Source: Pyxidicoccus caerfyrddinensis (lineage in GTDB: Bacteria > Myxococcota > Myxococcia > Myxococcales > Myxococcaceae). Taken from it: 64,000 nt of DNA. Of this stretch, positions 36,306 through 45,253 are shown one piece after another. The stretch's first letter is position 1; each line of letters begins with the position of its first letter. Made by a program: the position numbers and the translations under genes. The notes under the pieces were generated by a model. It did not search any database, had not been told where the DNA came from, and worked only from the letters and a program-made list of their open reading frames with translations. The stretch spans positions 372,001 to 436,000 of the forward strand of contig NZ_JAAIYA010000004.1 of assembly GCF_010894405.1 (NCBI RefSeq), read 5' to 3'.

Positions 36306-37319
36306 TCAGGGAGCAGGCGTGCGGGTCCGCTCGACCCCACGCCAGCGGGCCGGTGTCGTGCCCTCCCAGCCCGTGAAGGCACGGATGAACGAGTTCAGCT
36401 CCTCGTAGCCCAGCAGGAACGCCACTTCACTGGCGTCGAGGTCGGTGCTCACCAGGAGCCTGCGTGCGGACTCGCGGCGCACCTCGTCGAGCAGCCCTTG
36501 ATAGGTCGTCCCCTCCTCCTCGAGCCGGCGCTGGAGCGTGCGCGGGCTCAGGTGCAGCTCCTTCGCGAGCTTCTCCACCGAGGGGCGCTCACCGTGCATG
36601 CGACGACGGAGCGCCGTGCGCACGTCGTCCGCGAGCCTGCGCCGCTCCAACCGCTCATTCAGCGCCGTCTCGAGGCCGGGAACGAGGAGCGTCAGCAGGT
36701 CGGCGTTGTGCGTGACGAAGGGCTCGGCGAGCGCGCTCTCGTCGAAGACGAGCAGGTCCACCGGCGCGTCGAAGCGGACCTTGCACCCGAAGTGACGGGT
36801 GAGCAGCTCCACGTCGGAGCGCCGCCGCGCGAGCTCGAGGCGCCGCGGGACGAGCGGCTTGCCCGTGCCGCGCCGGGCGAGCGCCAGCGTGGAGGCGAAC
36901 GTCGCATCGACGAGGAACATGGGCAGCGGGCCCTCGGCGAGCAGCCAGTGGAAGCGGACCCGGGCCTCGCCGTGGGAGACCTCGTTCACGACCTCTTCCG
37001 GGCAGACGACGCGCTTGTACCGCGCGAGCTTCTTCAGCGCCTCGCCGAGGTTCGGAGCGTGGAGCGCGGCCATCGACGCGACGTCGTACTGGTGGGGCCG
37101 CGCTTCGGAGCCGATGCGCAGGCCGAGCTCCCGCCCCCCGCCGACGGCCTCCACGGCGTGCCAGAGCGCCATGAACTCACGGGTCGTCAGGTGGGCCCGG
37201 GGCTCCTGGAACCGCGAGAGCAGGATGCCCGCGTGCCGCAGCACGCGCTCGACGTCGACACCAAGGGTGGCGAGACGGTCGAGCAGCACGCTCGGCACGG
37301 GGACGAGATCTGCGGCCAC
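36306..37319 (-). CDS. AraC-family regulator with arabinose-binding-like N-terminal domain
   Basis: The start is a GTG at 37319, with GAGGAG 7 bases upstream overlapping the end of the SDR gene; only one base separates the SDR stop codon from this start, so the two are translationally coupled. The 337-residue protein has a substrate-sensing domain (about 20-200) of the type seen with OruR/ArgR-like AraC regulators, then the AraC helix-turn-helix pair (about 240-330, with Leu-His-Leu-Ser-Pro-Arg-Thr-Leu-Gln-Arg-Arg-Leu and Leu-Gly-Tyr-Glu-Glu). It probably regulates the SDR gene and itself through the repeats upstream of the SDR. Confidence 0.85.
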   Translation of the reverse strand: MAADLVPVPSVLLDRLATLGVDVERVLRHAGILLSRFQEPRAHLTTREFMALWHAVEAVGGGRELGLRIGSEARPHQYDVASMAALHAPNLGEALKKLARYKRVVCPEEVVNEVSHGEARVRFHWLLAEGPLPMFLVDATFASTLALARRGTGKPLVPRRLELARRRSDVELLTRHFGCKVRFDAPVDLLVFDESALAEPFVTHNADLLTLLVPGLETALNERLERRRLADDVRTALRRRMHGERPSVEKLAKELHLSPRTLQRRLEEEGTTYQGLLDEVRRESARRLLVSTDLDASEVAFLLGYEELNSFIRAFTGWEGTTPARWRGVERTRTPAP

Positions 37320-37320
37320 G

Positions 37321-38205
37321 TCAGCTCCTCTGCGCGGACAGCATCCTGGCGACGGGGGTTTCGGCGAAGTCCACCATGCCATCGTAATCGGTGGACAGGC
37401 TGAGCGCCTTCCACCGGGCGTCCTCCTCCGCACGCTGCGCCGCGACGGCGCCCGCGAGGAACACGGCATCGGAGCCGAGCAACAGCCTCAGCGGGGGCTG
37501 CTTCTCCGAGGCCATCTGGAGGATGGCCCGCGCGGCCTTCGCCGGGTCGCCCCGACCGCCGTCGGCATGCTTGCGGACGTTCTCCATGAAGGCGCCGACG
37601 GTCGGCTGGTACGCGTCGCTGACAGGGTCCACGCGCATCGAAGCGCCCGCCCAGTCGGTGCGGAAGCCCCCGGGCTCGACGAGCGTCACGCGGATGCCGA
37701 GCGGCCCCACCTCTTTGGAGAGCACCTCCGAGAAGCCCTCCACGGCCCACTTCGCGGACTGATAGGCCGCCAGCCCGGGGCTCCCCGTGCGCCCGCCGAT
37801 GGAGGAGATCTGGATGATGTGCCCATCGCGCTGCGCGCGCATGACAGGCAGCGCCGCGCGCGTGACGTGCATGACTCCGTAGAAGTTCGTCTCGAATTGC
37901 TCGCGGAAGTCGTCCTCCGCCACGTCCTCGATGGAGGCCACGTTCGCGTAGCCGGCGTTGTTCACCACGACGTCCAGGCGCCCGAAGGTGGAGGTCGCCG
38001 CGGCGACAGCCGCCCGAGCGGCCGCCGGGTCGGTCACATCCAGCGCGATGGGGAGCACCTGCTCGCCGTACTGCTCGACGAGCTCCCGCAGCTGCTCCGG
38101 CTTGCGAGCCGTGGCCACGAGGCGGTGGCCGGCCGCCAGCACGGCCTTCGCGAGGTCGCGACCGAGGCCGCGGGAGCTTCCAGTGATGAGCCAGACCTTC
38201 GACAT
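37321..38205 (-). CDS. Short-chain dehydrogenase/reductase
   Basis: The 294-residue protein has the classical SDR motifs: Thr-Gly-Ser-Ser-Arg-Gly-Leu-Gly (8-15) for NAD(P), Val-Asn-Asn-Ala-Gly, Ser-Ser-Ile-Gly-Gly, and Tyr-Gln-Ser-Ala-Lys as the catalytic pair. It ends beyond 270 residues, so it is of the longer classical type. Arg in the nucleotide loop favours NADP. The substrate is unknown. AAAGGA precedes the ATG. It is followed directly by its AraC regulator. Three copies of a GCGCCA-ended element lie upstream. Confidence 0.85.
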   Translation of the reverse strand: MSKVWLITGSSRGLGRDLAKAVLAAGHRLVATARKPEQLRELVEQYGEQVLPIALDVTDPAAARAAVAAATSTFGRLDVVVNNAGYANVASIEDVAEDDFREQFETNFYGVMHVTRAALPVMRAQRDGHIIQISSIGGRTGSPGLAAYQSAKWAVEGFSEVLSKEVGPLGIRVTLVEPGGFRTDWAGASMRVDPVSDAYQPTVGAFMENVRKHADGGRGDPAKAARAILQMASEKQPPLRLLLGSDAVFLAGAVAAQRAEEDARWKALSLSTDYDGMVDFAETPVARMLSAQRS

Positions 38206-38234
38206 GGGAACCGTCCTTTGACGCACCGGAGATT

Positions 38235-38308
38235 CGGTGCGCCAAGACTCACGGGCGGCTCCCTCCCACGCCAATCCGATCGCGCCAGAGAATCATCGGA
38301 TCGCGCCA
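38235..38308. promoter_or_regulatory. Three operator-like direct repeats upstream of the SDR-AraC operon
   Basis: CGGTGCGCCA (38235-38244), GATCGCGCCA (38278-38287) and GATCGCGCCA (38299-38308) lie in the same direction with starts 43 and 21 bases apart, about four and two DNA turns. The first also forms a 7-bp inverted repeat with CGCACCG at 38222-38228. Tandem direct repeats one or two turns apart are the usual binding arrangement for AraC proteins. The kinase gene at 38396 is divergent and could share this control. Confidence 0.55.
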
Positions 38309-38395
38309 CCGGAGCCCGGGGCTCCTCGTGTTGGCGATGACGTCCCACCTTTACCGCGGAGTCGTCTGGTCCCGAGTCTCTGTGGGAGGAGAGAA

Positions 38396-41300
38396 GTGGG
38401 AGAGAGCTTTGACGGACGGCAGGGCACGTTCGACGACACCCTGGAGTCTGACGACTCCTTCCTGCGCGTGGTCTTCCAGGATGAGCCGCCGCTGCGCCTG
38501 CCAGCCCCTGGCGACCGGCTCGGAGGGCAGGAGGGCCACCGGTTCGAAATCCTGGAGTGGCTGGGGGAAGGTGGCATGGGCGTCGTCTTCCGGGCGCACG
38601 ACGAGAAGCTGCAGCGCGAGGTGGCGCTCAAGTTCCTCCTCGCCTTCCGGGGGCTCGAGGAAGGAGTCCTGCGCGAGGCGCGCGCCACTGCCCGGCTGAA
38701 CCACGAGAACATCATCCACCTCTTCGACGTGTCCGAGTGGTGCTCCGTCCCGGAGGAGCCGCGCATTCCCTTCCTCGTGATGGAGTTCCTGTCAGGCGAG
38801 TCCCTCGCGACGATGCTGCGGCGGGAGGGATACCTGGGGGTGCCACGCGCGCTGGAAATCGTCGAGGGCATCGCCGCGGGGCTGGCCCACGCGCACGAGC
38901 ACCACGTCATCCATCGGGACCTCAAGCCCAGCAACGTCTTCCTCACCGAACAGGGCGTGGTGAAGCTGCTCGACTTCGGGCTGTCGCACCTGCCGGGGGC
39001 GAACAGCTCGCGGAGGTTGCACCTGCTCACTGCGGGGACGCCGGCCTACATGGCGCCGGAGCAGTGGCGGAATGGTCCGCAGGACGCACGCACCGACCTC
39101 TGGGCGGCGGGCATGGTGCTGTACGAGATGCTGACCGGAACGATACCCGTGCCCATGAAGCGGCTCGTGGAGCTGCGCGACCGGGTGATGTCCGCGGAGC
39201 CCATGCCCCCGGTGCGCGCGCGCAACCCGGCCGTGCCGTCCGAGCTGGAGACCCTGGTGGCCACCCTGCTGTCGAAGGACCCGGCCCGCCGGCTCTCTTC
39301 GGCCCACGAGTTGTGCGACGAGGTCCGCGAGCTGAAGCGGCGGCTGACGCCCGCACCCGATGAGCTGCGGTCCTGCTCGCCCGAGCGGCGGCAGGTGACG
39401 CTGGTGTCCTGTCAGCTCCAGGGGCTCTCCGGCCTCCCGGAGCCGCTCGACGGTGAGGACATGGGCGAGCTGGACCTGGCCTTCCATCACGAGTGCGCGG
39501 ACCTCATCGAGCACCACGGCGGCTCCACCACCCTGTACATGCCAGGCGAGGTGCTCGGCTGTTTCGGTTGCCCCCAGGTGCGAGAGGACGACGCGGATCG
39601 CGCGGTCCATGCGGGACTCCAACTCGCCCGGGACGTGCCCATGGCGCTCCAACGCAGGCTGCCGCACCTCCCCCTCTCCGGGCTGGGCGTGCGGGTGGGC
39701 CTCTTCACGGACCTGCTGTCCCTGTGCGCGCGTCCGACGGACTCACGGGGCGGACGCATCACCCTCCAGGGGGAAGCCCCCAAGGTCGTTTCCTGGCTGG
39801 CGCGGCAGGCCGGGCCGGGTGAGGTGGTGCTGGGTGACGAGTCCTGGAAGCTGGTGCGGGGGGCCTTCGCGACCGAGGAGCTGGGGCCGCGTGTCTTTGA
39901 CGGAATGGCGGGACCGCGCTCCCTGGACGTGCGCAAGGTGCAGTACGAGCGGGAAGCCCACTCCCGGTTCGAGCGGACGTTGGCCGTGGGCGGCCTCTCG
40001 CGGATGGTGGGGCGGCAGCATGAGCTGCGACTGCTGTTGGAGGACTGGGAGCGGGCCCGGCGCGGGCGGGGCGCCTTCGTGCTCTTGACCGGCGAGGCCG
40101 GCATCGGCAAGTCCCGCCTCTTCCAGGAGCTCGGTGAGCGGGTCGCAACGGAGCCTGTCCACCTGCTGCGCTTCCAGTGCTGGTCCCAGTTCAGTATGAC
40201 CACCCGCCACCCCGCCACCGCGCTCATCCAGCACCTGCTCCAGCTCTCGCCGAAGGACCCACCGCGAGAGCAGCTGCGGCGGATTGAGGAGCATCTGGGG
40301 CGCCTGTGCCTGTCGGAGACCCACGTGCACCTCATCGCGCTGCTCATGTCCCTGCCAGTCCCCGGGAGTGCCGCAGTGCATCGGCTCTCGCTCGAGTGGC
40401 GCCAGGAGAAGACCATCGAGGTCATGATGGCGCTGGTGCTGGAGCTGGCCCGGGAGCGCCCGGTGCTCGCCATCGTGGAGGACCTGCACTGGGCAAACGC
40501 ATCGCAGCTCCGCTTCCTGGAGCTGCTGCTGGAACGGGTCAAGGAAGAGCCGGTGCTCGTCATCGTGAGCTCCCGGCCCGACTTCCAGCCCGCCTGGGCT
40601 CCCCGTCCCTGGCTGCACGCCATGGCGCTGCACCGGCTACCGGCCGAGCTCGCCGCGGACCTGGTGCGGGAGGTGTCACACGGCCACGACCTGCCGGCGG
40701 AAGCGGTGCGGGCGCTGGTCCGGAAGACGGATGGCGTCCCGCTGTTCATCGAGGAGATGACGCGCATGGTCCTGGAGCGGGCCTCCGCGGGTGCGAGCCC
40801 GGGACACAGCCTGCGCTCCATTCCCGTCACCCTGCACGAGCTGCTGCTGGCCCGGCTCGACACGCTGCCCTCGCGCCTGAAGGCGTTGGTCCAGCTCTGC
40901 GCGGTGGTGGGACGCGACTTCTCACTGGCGCTGCTCGAGCCCCTCACGCGGCGTGACGAGACCACCCTGCGGCGCGAGCTGGCCGGGCTCGTGAAGGCGG
41001 GATTGCTCCAGGAGCCAGCGCGTGCGGACGCGCCCGTGTACCAGTTCCGGCACGCGCTCATCCAGGACGCGGCGTACCAGTCGCTCTCGCGCAGCACGCG
41101 ACGCAAGCATCACCGGCATATCGCGGGCGTTCTGGAGGCGCGCTTCCCCGAGCTGGTCGAGGCGAACCCCGAGCTGCTGGCCCACCACCACACGGAGGCT
41201 GGAGACCTGGAGTCCGCCATCCAGGCGTGGCAACGGGCAGGAGAGCGCGCCAGCCGGCGCTCGGACAACCAGGACGCCCTCACCTATTTTCACCTGGCGT

Positions 41301-42568
41301 TGAAGCTGCTCCCCGGCCTGCCGGATGCGGCGTGGCGCGAGCGCAAGGAGTTGCACCTGCTGATGGACATGGGAACCCCCATGTCCCAGGTCCTGCGCTA
41401 CAACGCCCCCGAGCTGGAGCGGCTCTACGAGCGGGTGCGGGTGCTGCTCCGCGAAGTCGGGGACGAGCTGCCCCGGCTCCGTCTGCCATTCTGGGGGTTC
41501 ACCACCTACTACCTCATCCGGGGACGGTTCGACGTCGTGGTGGAACTGGTCCAGCGTTATCTGGCGCTGGAGCAGCATCAGCTCGCAGGGAGGTCGACGC
41601 ACAAGAGCCTGGGTTTGAAGATGGCCCTGTGCCGCTGCCTTTCCGTCATGGGCGACAACCGGGCGTGCCGGAGGCTCGTCGAGGAGGTGCTGGCGGAGCC
41701 GGACATCGACATCGCGCAGCGCCGGGTGCTGGCGTCGAGGAACTGGACCGACTCGCGGGTCTCCGCCTTCGTGCATGGGAGCCTGCTGTTCGCGGTGGGC
41801 TGCCAGCCCGACGAATCCCGGCGCTACGAACAGGAGGCCATGAGCCTGGCCGAGCAGATTGGACAGCCCTCCGGGCTGGCTTCGGTGCTGTGCGCGCGCA
41901 CGCTGGTCAGCCAGCTCCGGCATGAGGGGCGGGAGACCTTGAGGTGGGCGGAGGCATGCGAGGCGCTCTGCCGCGAGCACCGGTTCCGGATCTGGTTGGC
42001 GTGGGCGGCGGCGCTGCGGAGCTGGGCACTGGCCGAGCTCGGGCAGCCCGAGGCGGCGCTCACGCGCATGAGGATGGTGCTCCCGCACTGGCATGGCTCG
42101 GGCATTCGCGTCTACATGCCGCACTGCTACGCCATGCTGGCGGAGATCCACCTGAAGCTGGAGCAGCCGGAGCAAGGGCTGGCCTCGGTGCGGGCCGCAC
42201 TGAAGCGGGTCGCGGTTTCAGGAGAGCGCTTCTACGAGGCCGAGCTGTACCGCCTGCGGGGTGAGTGCCTGCGACGGCTCGGGAGGGCGGAGCAGGCACG
42301 GGCCTGCTTCTTCAAGGCACTCTCCGTGGCTCGCGAGCAGGAGGCCCACCTCTTCGAATTGCGCGCGACGGTGAGCCTGTGCCGGCTGCTCCAGGACCTC
42401 GGGAGAACGGGCGCAGCCTGGCGCATCCTCGCGAAGATGTATGGCCGGTTCGCAATCCACCGCGACTCGCCGGACCTCCGCGAGGCGTGGACCCTGCTGG
42501 TGGAGCTCGCGGAAGAAGGGCTGCCGCGAGCTTCCAGTGGCTTGGAGATGCTCACGTCCCACGCGTGA
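38396..42568 (+). CDS. Ser/Thr kinase - degenerate cyclase - ATPase - TPR regulator
   Basis: The GTG at 38396 with GGAGG 7 bases upstream gives 1,390 residues. Residues 50-315 are an intact Hanks-type kinase (Gly-Glu-Gly-Gly-Met-Gly, Lys79, His-Arg-Asp 173-175, Asp-Phe-Gly 193-195). Residues 330-515 match a class III nucleotide cyclase domain beginning Glu-Arg-Arg-Gln-Val-Thr, but both metal-binding aspartates are replaced (Gln340 and Glu385), so it is probably inactive. A STAND-type ATPase follows, with Walker A Gly-Glu-Ala-Gly-Ile-Gly-Lys-Ser (566-573) and Val-Glu-Asp-Leu-His-Trp, then TPR repeats to the end. No membrane helix is seen. Such proteins act as large signal switches in myxobacteria; the ligand is unknown. 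Confidence 0.88.
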   Translation: MGESFDGRQGTFDDTLESDDSFLRVVFQDEPPLRLPAPGDRLGGQEGHRFEILEWLGEGGMGVVFRAHDEKLQREVALKFLLAFRGLEEGVLREARATARLNHENIIHLFDVSEWCSVPEEPRIPFLVMEFLSGESLATMLRREGYLGVPRALEIVEGIAAGLAHAHEHHVIHRDLKPSNVFLTEQGVVKLLDFGLSHLPGANSSRRLHLLTAGTPAYMAPEQWRNGPQDARTDLWAAGMVLYEMLTGTIPVPMKRLVELRDRVMSAEPMPPVRARNPAVPSELETLVATLLSKDPARRLSSAHELCDEVRELKRRLTPAPDELRSCSPERRQVTLVSCQLQGLSGLPEPLDGEDMGELDLAFHHECADLIEHHGGSTTLYMPGEVLGCFGCPQVREDDADRAVHAGLQLARDVPMALQRRLPHLPLSGLGVRVGLFTDLLSLCARPTDSRGGRITLQGEAPKVVSWLARQAGPGEVVLGDESWKLVRGAFATEELGPRVFDGMAGPRSLDVRKVQYEREAHSRFERTLAVGGLSRMVGRQHELRLLLEDWERARRGRGAFVLLTGEAGIGKSRLFQELGERVATEPVHLLRFQCWSQFSMTTRHPATALIQHLLQLSPKDPPREQLRRIEEHLGRLCLSETHVHLIALLMSLPVPGSAAVHRLSLEWRQEKTIEVMMALVLELARERPVLAIVEDLHWANASQLRFLELLLERVKEEPVLVIVSSRPDFQPAWAPRPWLHAMALHRLPAELAADLVREVSHGHDLPAEAVRALVRKTDGVPLFIEEMTRMVLERASAGASPGHSLRSIPVTLHELLLARLDTLPSRLKALVQLCAVVGRDFSLALLEPLTRRDETTLRRELAGLVKAGLLQEPARADAPVYQFRHALIQDAAYQSLSRSTRRKHHRHIAGVLEARFPELVEANPELLAHHHTEAGDLESAIQAWQRAGERASRRSDNQDALTYFHLALKLLPGLPDAAWRERKELHLLMDMGTPMSQVLRYNAPELERLYERVRVLLREVGDELPRLRLPFWGFTTYYLIRGRFDVVVELVQRYLALEQHQLAGRSTHKSLGLKMALCRCLSVMGDNRACRRLVEEVLAEPDIDIAQRRVLASRNWTDSRVSAFVHGSLLFAVGCQPDESRRYEQEAMSLAEQIGQPSGLASVLCARTLVSQLRHEGRETLRWAEACEALCREHRFRIWLAWAAALRSWALAELGQPEAALTRMRMVLPHWHGSGIRVYMPHCYAMLAEIHLKLEQPEQGLASVRAALKRVAVSGERFYEAELYRLRGECLRRLGRAEQARACFFKALSVAREQEAHLFELRATVSLCRLLQDLGRTGAAWRILAKMYGRFAIHRDSPDLREAWTLLVELAEEGLPRASSGLEMLTSHA

Positions 42569-42652
42569 AGGCATTCGCGGTTCGGTTGCCCATGAGCAGC
42601 TTCCGCACCTGCTCCTTGCCGGAGGACGGCGTGGCGGCCAGGATTCCCGACC

Positions 42653-43963
42653 ATGCGCCTCCGGCAATCCCTCGCGTCCGTCCTGGCCGTCCTGCTCCTC
42701 GCCGTCCTTCCCCGGTGCGCGCCACCGGATGCCGCGAACGAGCCGCTTCCCCTCACCGAGTCCTCCCAGGCCCTGACGCCCGGCGGCGGGCTGCGGTTCA
42801 TGACGTACAACATCAAGCACGGTGAACTGAGCAGTCTCGACAGCATCGCCAACGTCATCAAGGGGCAGTCGCCGGACCTCGTCGTGCTCCAGGAGGTGGA
42901 CGTCCTCACCAACCGCTCGGGCAAGGTGGACCAGGCCACGCGGCTGGGGCAGCTCACGGGGCTGAACGCGACCTTCGTCCCGTCGCTGCTCAGCTACGAC
43001 GGCGGGCAGTACGGCCTCGCGGTGCTGTCTCGCTACCCCATCCGCTCCTCGCAGCGCATCCCCCTGCGCTCCGCCGCGGAGCAGCGCGTGCTCGGGCTGG
43101 TGGAAGTGGAATTGGACGCGACGCACGTGGTGCCCGTGGCCGTCACGCACTTCGGCACCACGGGCGCCACGGAGCGGCTCAACCAGGCCGAGGACGTCAA
43201 GGCGGCCCTGGCGGGAAGGCCGTGGGCGCTGCTCGGCGGCGATCTCAATGCCTCCCCTACCGAGTCCGGCATCACCAGCCTGAAGACGCTGCTCTCCGAC
43301 GCCTGGACGCGCGGCGGCTCGGGCAGCGGCTACACGCATGACGCGGGCTTCCCCACGCGCCGCATCGACTACGTGATGCTCGGCTCCGCGTGGACGTCTC
43401 CCGTGACGGCGGCCGTGGTGGGCGCGACGTCTCAGTCGGACCACCGGCCCGTGGTGGCCACGCTCATCCTCCCCTGGAGCCAGACGCTCTTCGGCGACCG
43501 CGCGCCCGCCAACGCCGTTGAGGAGGCGGACACCCGCGCCGTCGAGGTGGGCGTGCGCTTCCGCAGCAACGTCCCTGGCACCATCCAGGCGCTGCGCTTC
43601 TACCGGGGCACGGGCAACGCGAGCGGCTACGTCGCCCGCCTCTGGACCGGCACGGGCACCCTGCTCGCCCAGGTTGCCGTGAGCGACGGCCCCATCCCCG
43701 GGTGGCAGGAAGCCGTCCTGCCTACGCCCGTCTCCATCAGCGCGAACACGCTCTACGTGGCCTCGTACCACACGTCGAATGGCCTCTTCGCCCGAGACCC
43801 TTCGGGGCTCGCGAGCGCCGTCACCAGCGGCAACCTGACGGCTCCCGCCAGCGCGAGCGTGGGCGGAAACGGTGTCTATGCCTACGGCGCGGGCGGCTTC
43901 CCCGCGAGCAGCTACAAGGACACCAACTACTGGGTGGACGTCCGCTTCGCGCCGTCACCCTGA
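42653..43963 (+). CDS. Exported endonuclease/exonuclease/phosphatase-family protein with DUF4082 domain
   Basis: The 436-residue protein has a signal peptide with possible lipobox Cys near residue 22. Residues 45-275 form an EEP-fold hydrolase with Thr-Tyr-Asn-Ile-Lys, Gln-Glu-Val-Asp, Gly-Gly-Asp-Leu-Asn and Ser-Asp-His-Arg-Pro, all catalytic positions intact. The C-terminal 150 residues match DUF4082, a beta-sandwich found in secreted proteins. It may be a phosphodiesterase acting on nucleic acid, sphingolipid or inositol phosphate. Its last 9 bases overlap those of the converging DUF1772 gene. Confidence 0.82.
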   Translation: MRLRQSLASVLAVLLLAVLPRCAPPDAANEPLPLTESSQALTPGGGLRFMTYNIKHGELSSLDSIANVIKGQSPDLVVLQEVDVLTNRSGKVDQATRLGQLTGLNATFVPSLLSYDGGQYGLAVLSRYPIRSSQRIPLRSAAEQRVLGLVEVELDATHVVPVAVTHFGTTGATERLNQAEDVKAALAGRPWALLGGDLNASPTESGITSLKTLLSDAWTRGGSGSGYTHDAGFPTRRIDYVMLGSAWTSPVTAAVVGATSQSDHRPVVATLILPWSQTLFGDRAPANAVEEADTRAVEVGVRFRSNVPGTIQALRFYRGTGNASGYVARLWTGTGTLLAQVAVSDGPIPGWQEAVLPTPVSISANTLYVASYHTSNGLFARDPSGLASAVTSGNLTAPASASVGGNGVYAYGAGGFPASSYKDTNYWVDVRFAPSP

Positions 43964-44449
43964 GCTTCGGACCCGGAGCGCGAGGATGAAGCACACCGTG
44001 GCTCCTACACCCGCGACGGTTCGCACGTGGTTCCAGGCCGTCCAGCCCGACACGTAGAGCGTCCACATGCTGGCGGCATCCGCCTGGGTCGGGTCGACGG
44101 CCGCGAGCGCGTTGTTCCTCGGAACGTTGAACACCGCCGTCACCGCGAAGACGCCAACGCCATACAGCACGCCGCCCAGCAGCAGGTACAGCGCGCCGGG
44201 CTTCTCCCAGGAGAGCAGCGCGGAGACCGCGACGGCCAGCGCGGCCACCGCCGTTCCGAAGAACACGGCCATGAAGGCCGGAGTCACCGCCACGACGTTG
44301 ATGGACTGCATGGCGAGAATGCCCTGCGCGGGCGGCAGCCGGGCGAGGGCCCTCATCACGAACGAGGAGAACGCGAAGAAGACTCCGGCCACCACGCCCG
44401 AGCCGAGCGCCGACAGCCAGGTCAGTGTGGCGAGAGCACCTGAAGGCAT
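43955..44449 (-). CDS. DUF1772/anthrone oxygenase-like membrane protein
   Basis: The 164-residue protein has four transmembrane helices and the Arg-Asn-Asn-Ala-Leu motif, followed by a Trp-x3-Tyr-x4-Trp-x2-Trp-Asn-His pattern, typical of the DUF1772 (anthrone oxygenase-like) family. It starts 8 bases after the stop of the NAD(P)-binding protein gene, so the two form an operon. The reaction in bacteria is unknown; fungal relatives oxidise aromatic polyketides. Its 3' end overlaps that of the EEP gene by 9 bases on opposite strands. Confidence 0.8.
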   Translation of the reverse strand: MPSGALATLTWLSALGSGVVAGVFFAFSSFVMRALARLPPAQGILAMQSINVVAVTPAFMAVFFGTAVAALAVAVSALLSWEKPGALYLLLGGVLYGVGVFAVTAVFNVPRNNALAAVDPTQADAASMWTLYVSGWTAWNHVRTVAGVGATVCFILALRVRSSG

Positions 44450-44457
44450 TGCGAACC

Positions 44458-45114
44458 TCACGCGGCCGAGAGGGCCACCGACCTGCCAATGTACTTCGCG
44501 CTCTCCGCCGCCTCGACGAGGAAGCGGCCGACACTCCTCCGCGAGACGCTCATCCCACGGGCCTCGCCCGCCGGGGAGGCGAAGGGGGCTGCCGCTTCGG
44601 CCTCGTCCGTCAGGCCCACGGGCTGCGCGAGCACCCAGTCGAGTCCGCTCTCCCGCACCTCCCGCTCCTGCACCTCGGTGTCGGCAATCTGCGGCTTCAG
44701 GAGCAGCGAGAACAGCAGCTTCCACTTGAGCGACAGCCGGCCCCGCGTCTCCCCCACCCCGTACGTGGTCTGCACCACCAGCTTGCGGACGCCGTGCCTT
44801 CGCATGGCGGCGATGACATTCCGGGTCCCCGCCGAGCGCACGTCCATGGGCGTCCCCGCGCTGCCGCGCATCCGGACCGTCAACGGATTCTCACGGATGC
44901 CAAGGGTGACAATCACCGCGTCCTGCCCCTGCACCGCGCGCTCGACGTCCGCGGGGCGCGTCGCGTCCCCGGTGACGACGGCCAGCCGCGGTGAAGAGAC
45001 GCCGAGCGCCTCCGGCCGCCGGGCGAAGGCCGTCACGTCATGCCCCTCGGACAGCAGCACTTCGACTACCGCACGTCCGGAACCTCCCGTTGCACCCACC
45101 ACCAGGACTTTCAT
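44458..45114 (-). CDS. NAD(P)-binding (NmrA/atypical SDR) protein
   Basis: The 218-residue protein starts at the ATG at 45114, after GAGGGAG, and has the loop Gly7-Ala-Thr-Gly-Gly-Ser-Gly13 near its N-terminus. It is of the NAD(P)H-binding oxidoreductase type related to the protein at 17228. It is the first gene of a two-gene operon with the DUF1772 membrane protein, and lies divergent from an AraC regulator 139 bases away, which probably controls it. The substrate is unknown. Confidence 0.8.
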   Translation of the reverse strand: MKVLVVGATGGSGRAVVEVLLSEGHDVTAFARRPEALGVSSPRLAVVTGDATRPADVERAVQGQDAVIVTLGIRENPLTVRMRGSAGTPMDVRSAGTRNVIAAMRRHGVRKLVVQTTYGVGETRGRLSLKWKLLFSLLLKPQIADTEVQEREVRESGLDWVLAQPVGLTDEAEAAAPFASPAGEARGMSVSRRSVGRFLVEAAESAKYIGRSVALSAA

Positions 45115-45253
45115 CACGACTCCCTCGGGCTTGATTGCCTTCACGCAAGATGTCGCCCGGGGCCGCCGGCCTCAATGACCGGCAGTCGCGGTTTCATGCT
45201 CGTTCGTCCAGGCGCGCTGGACGCTGTCGTCGTGCCGGGGGCATGCTCCGGCC

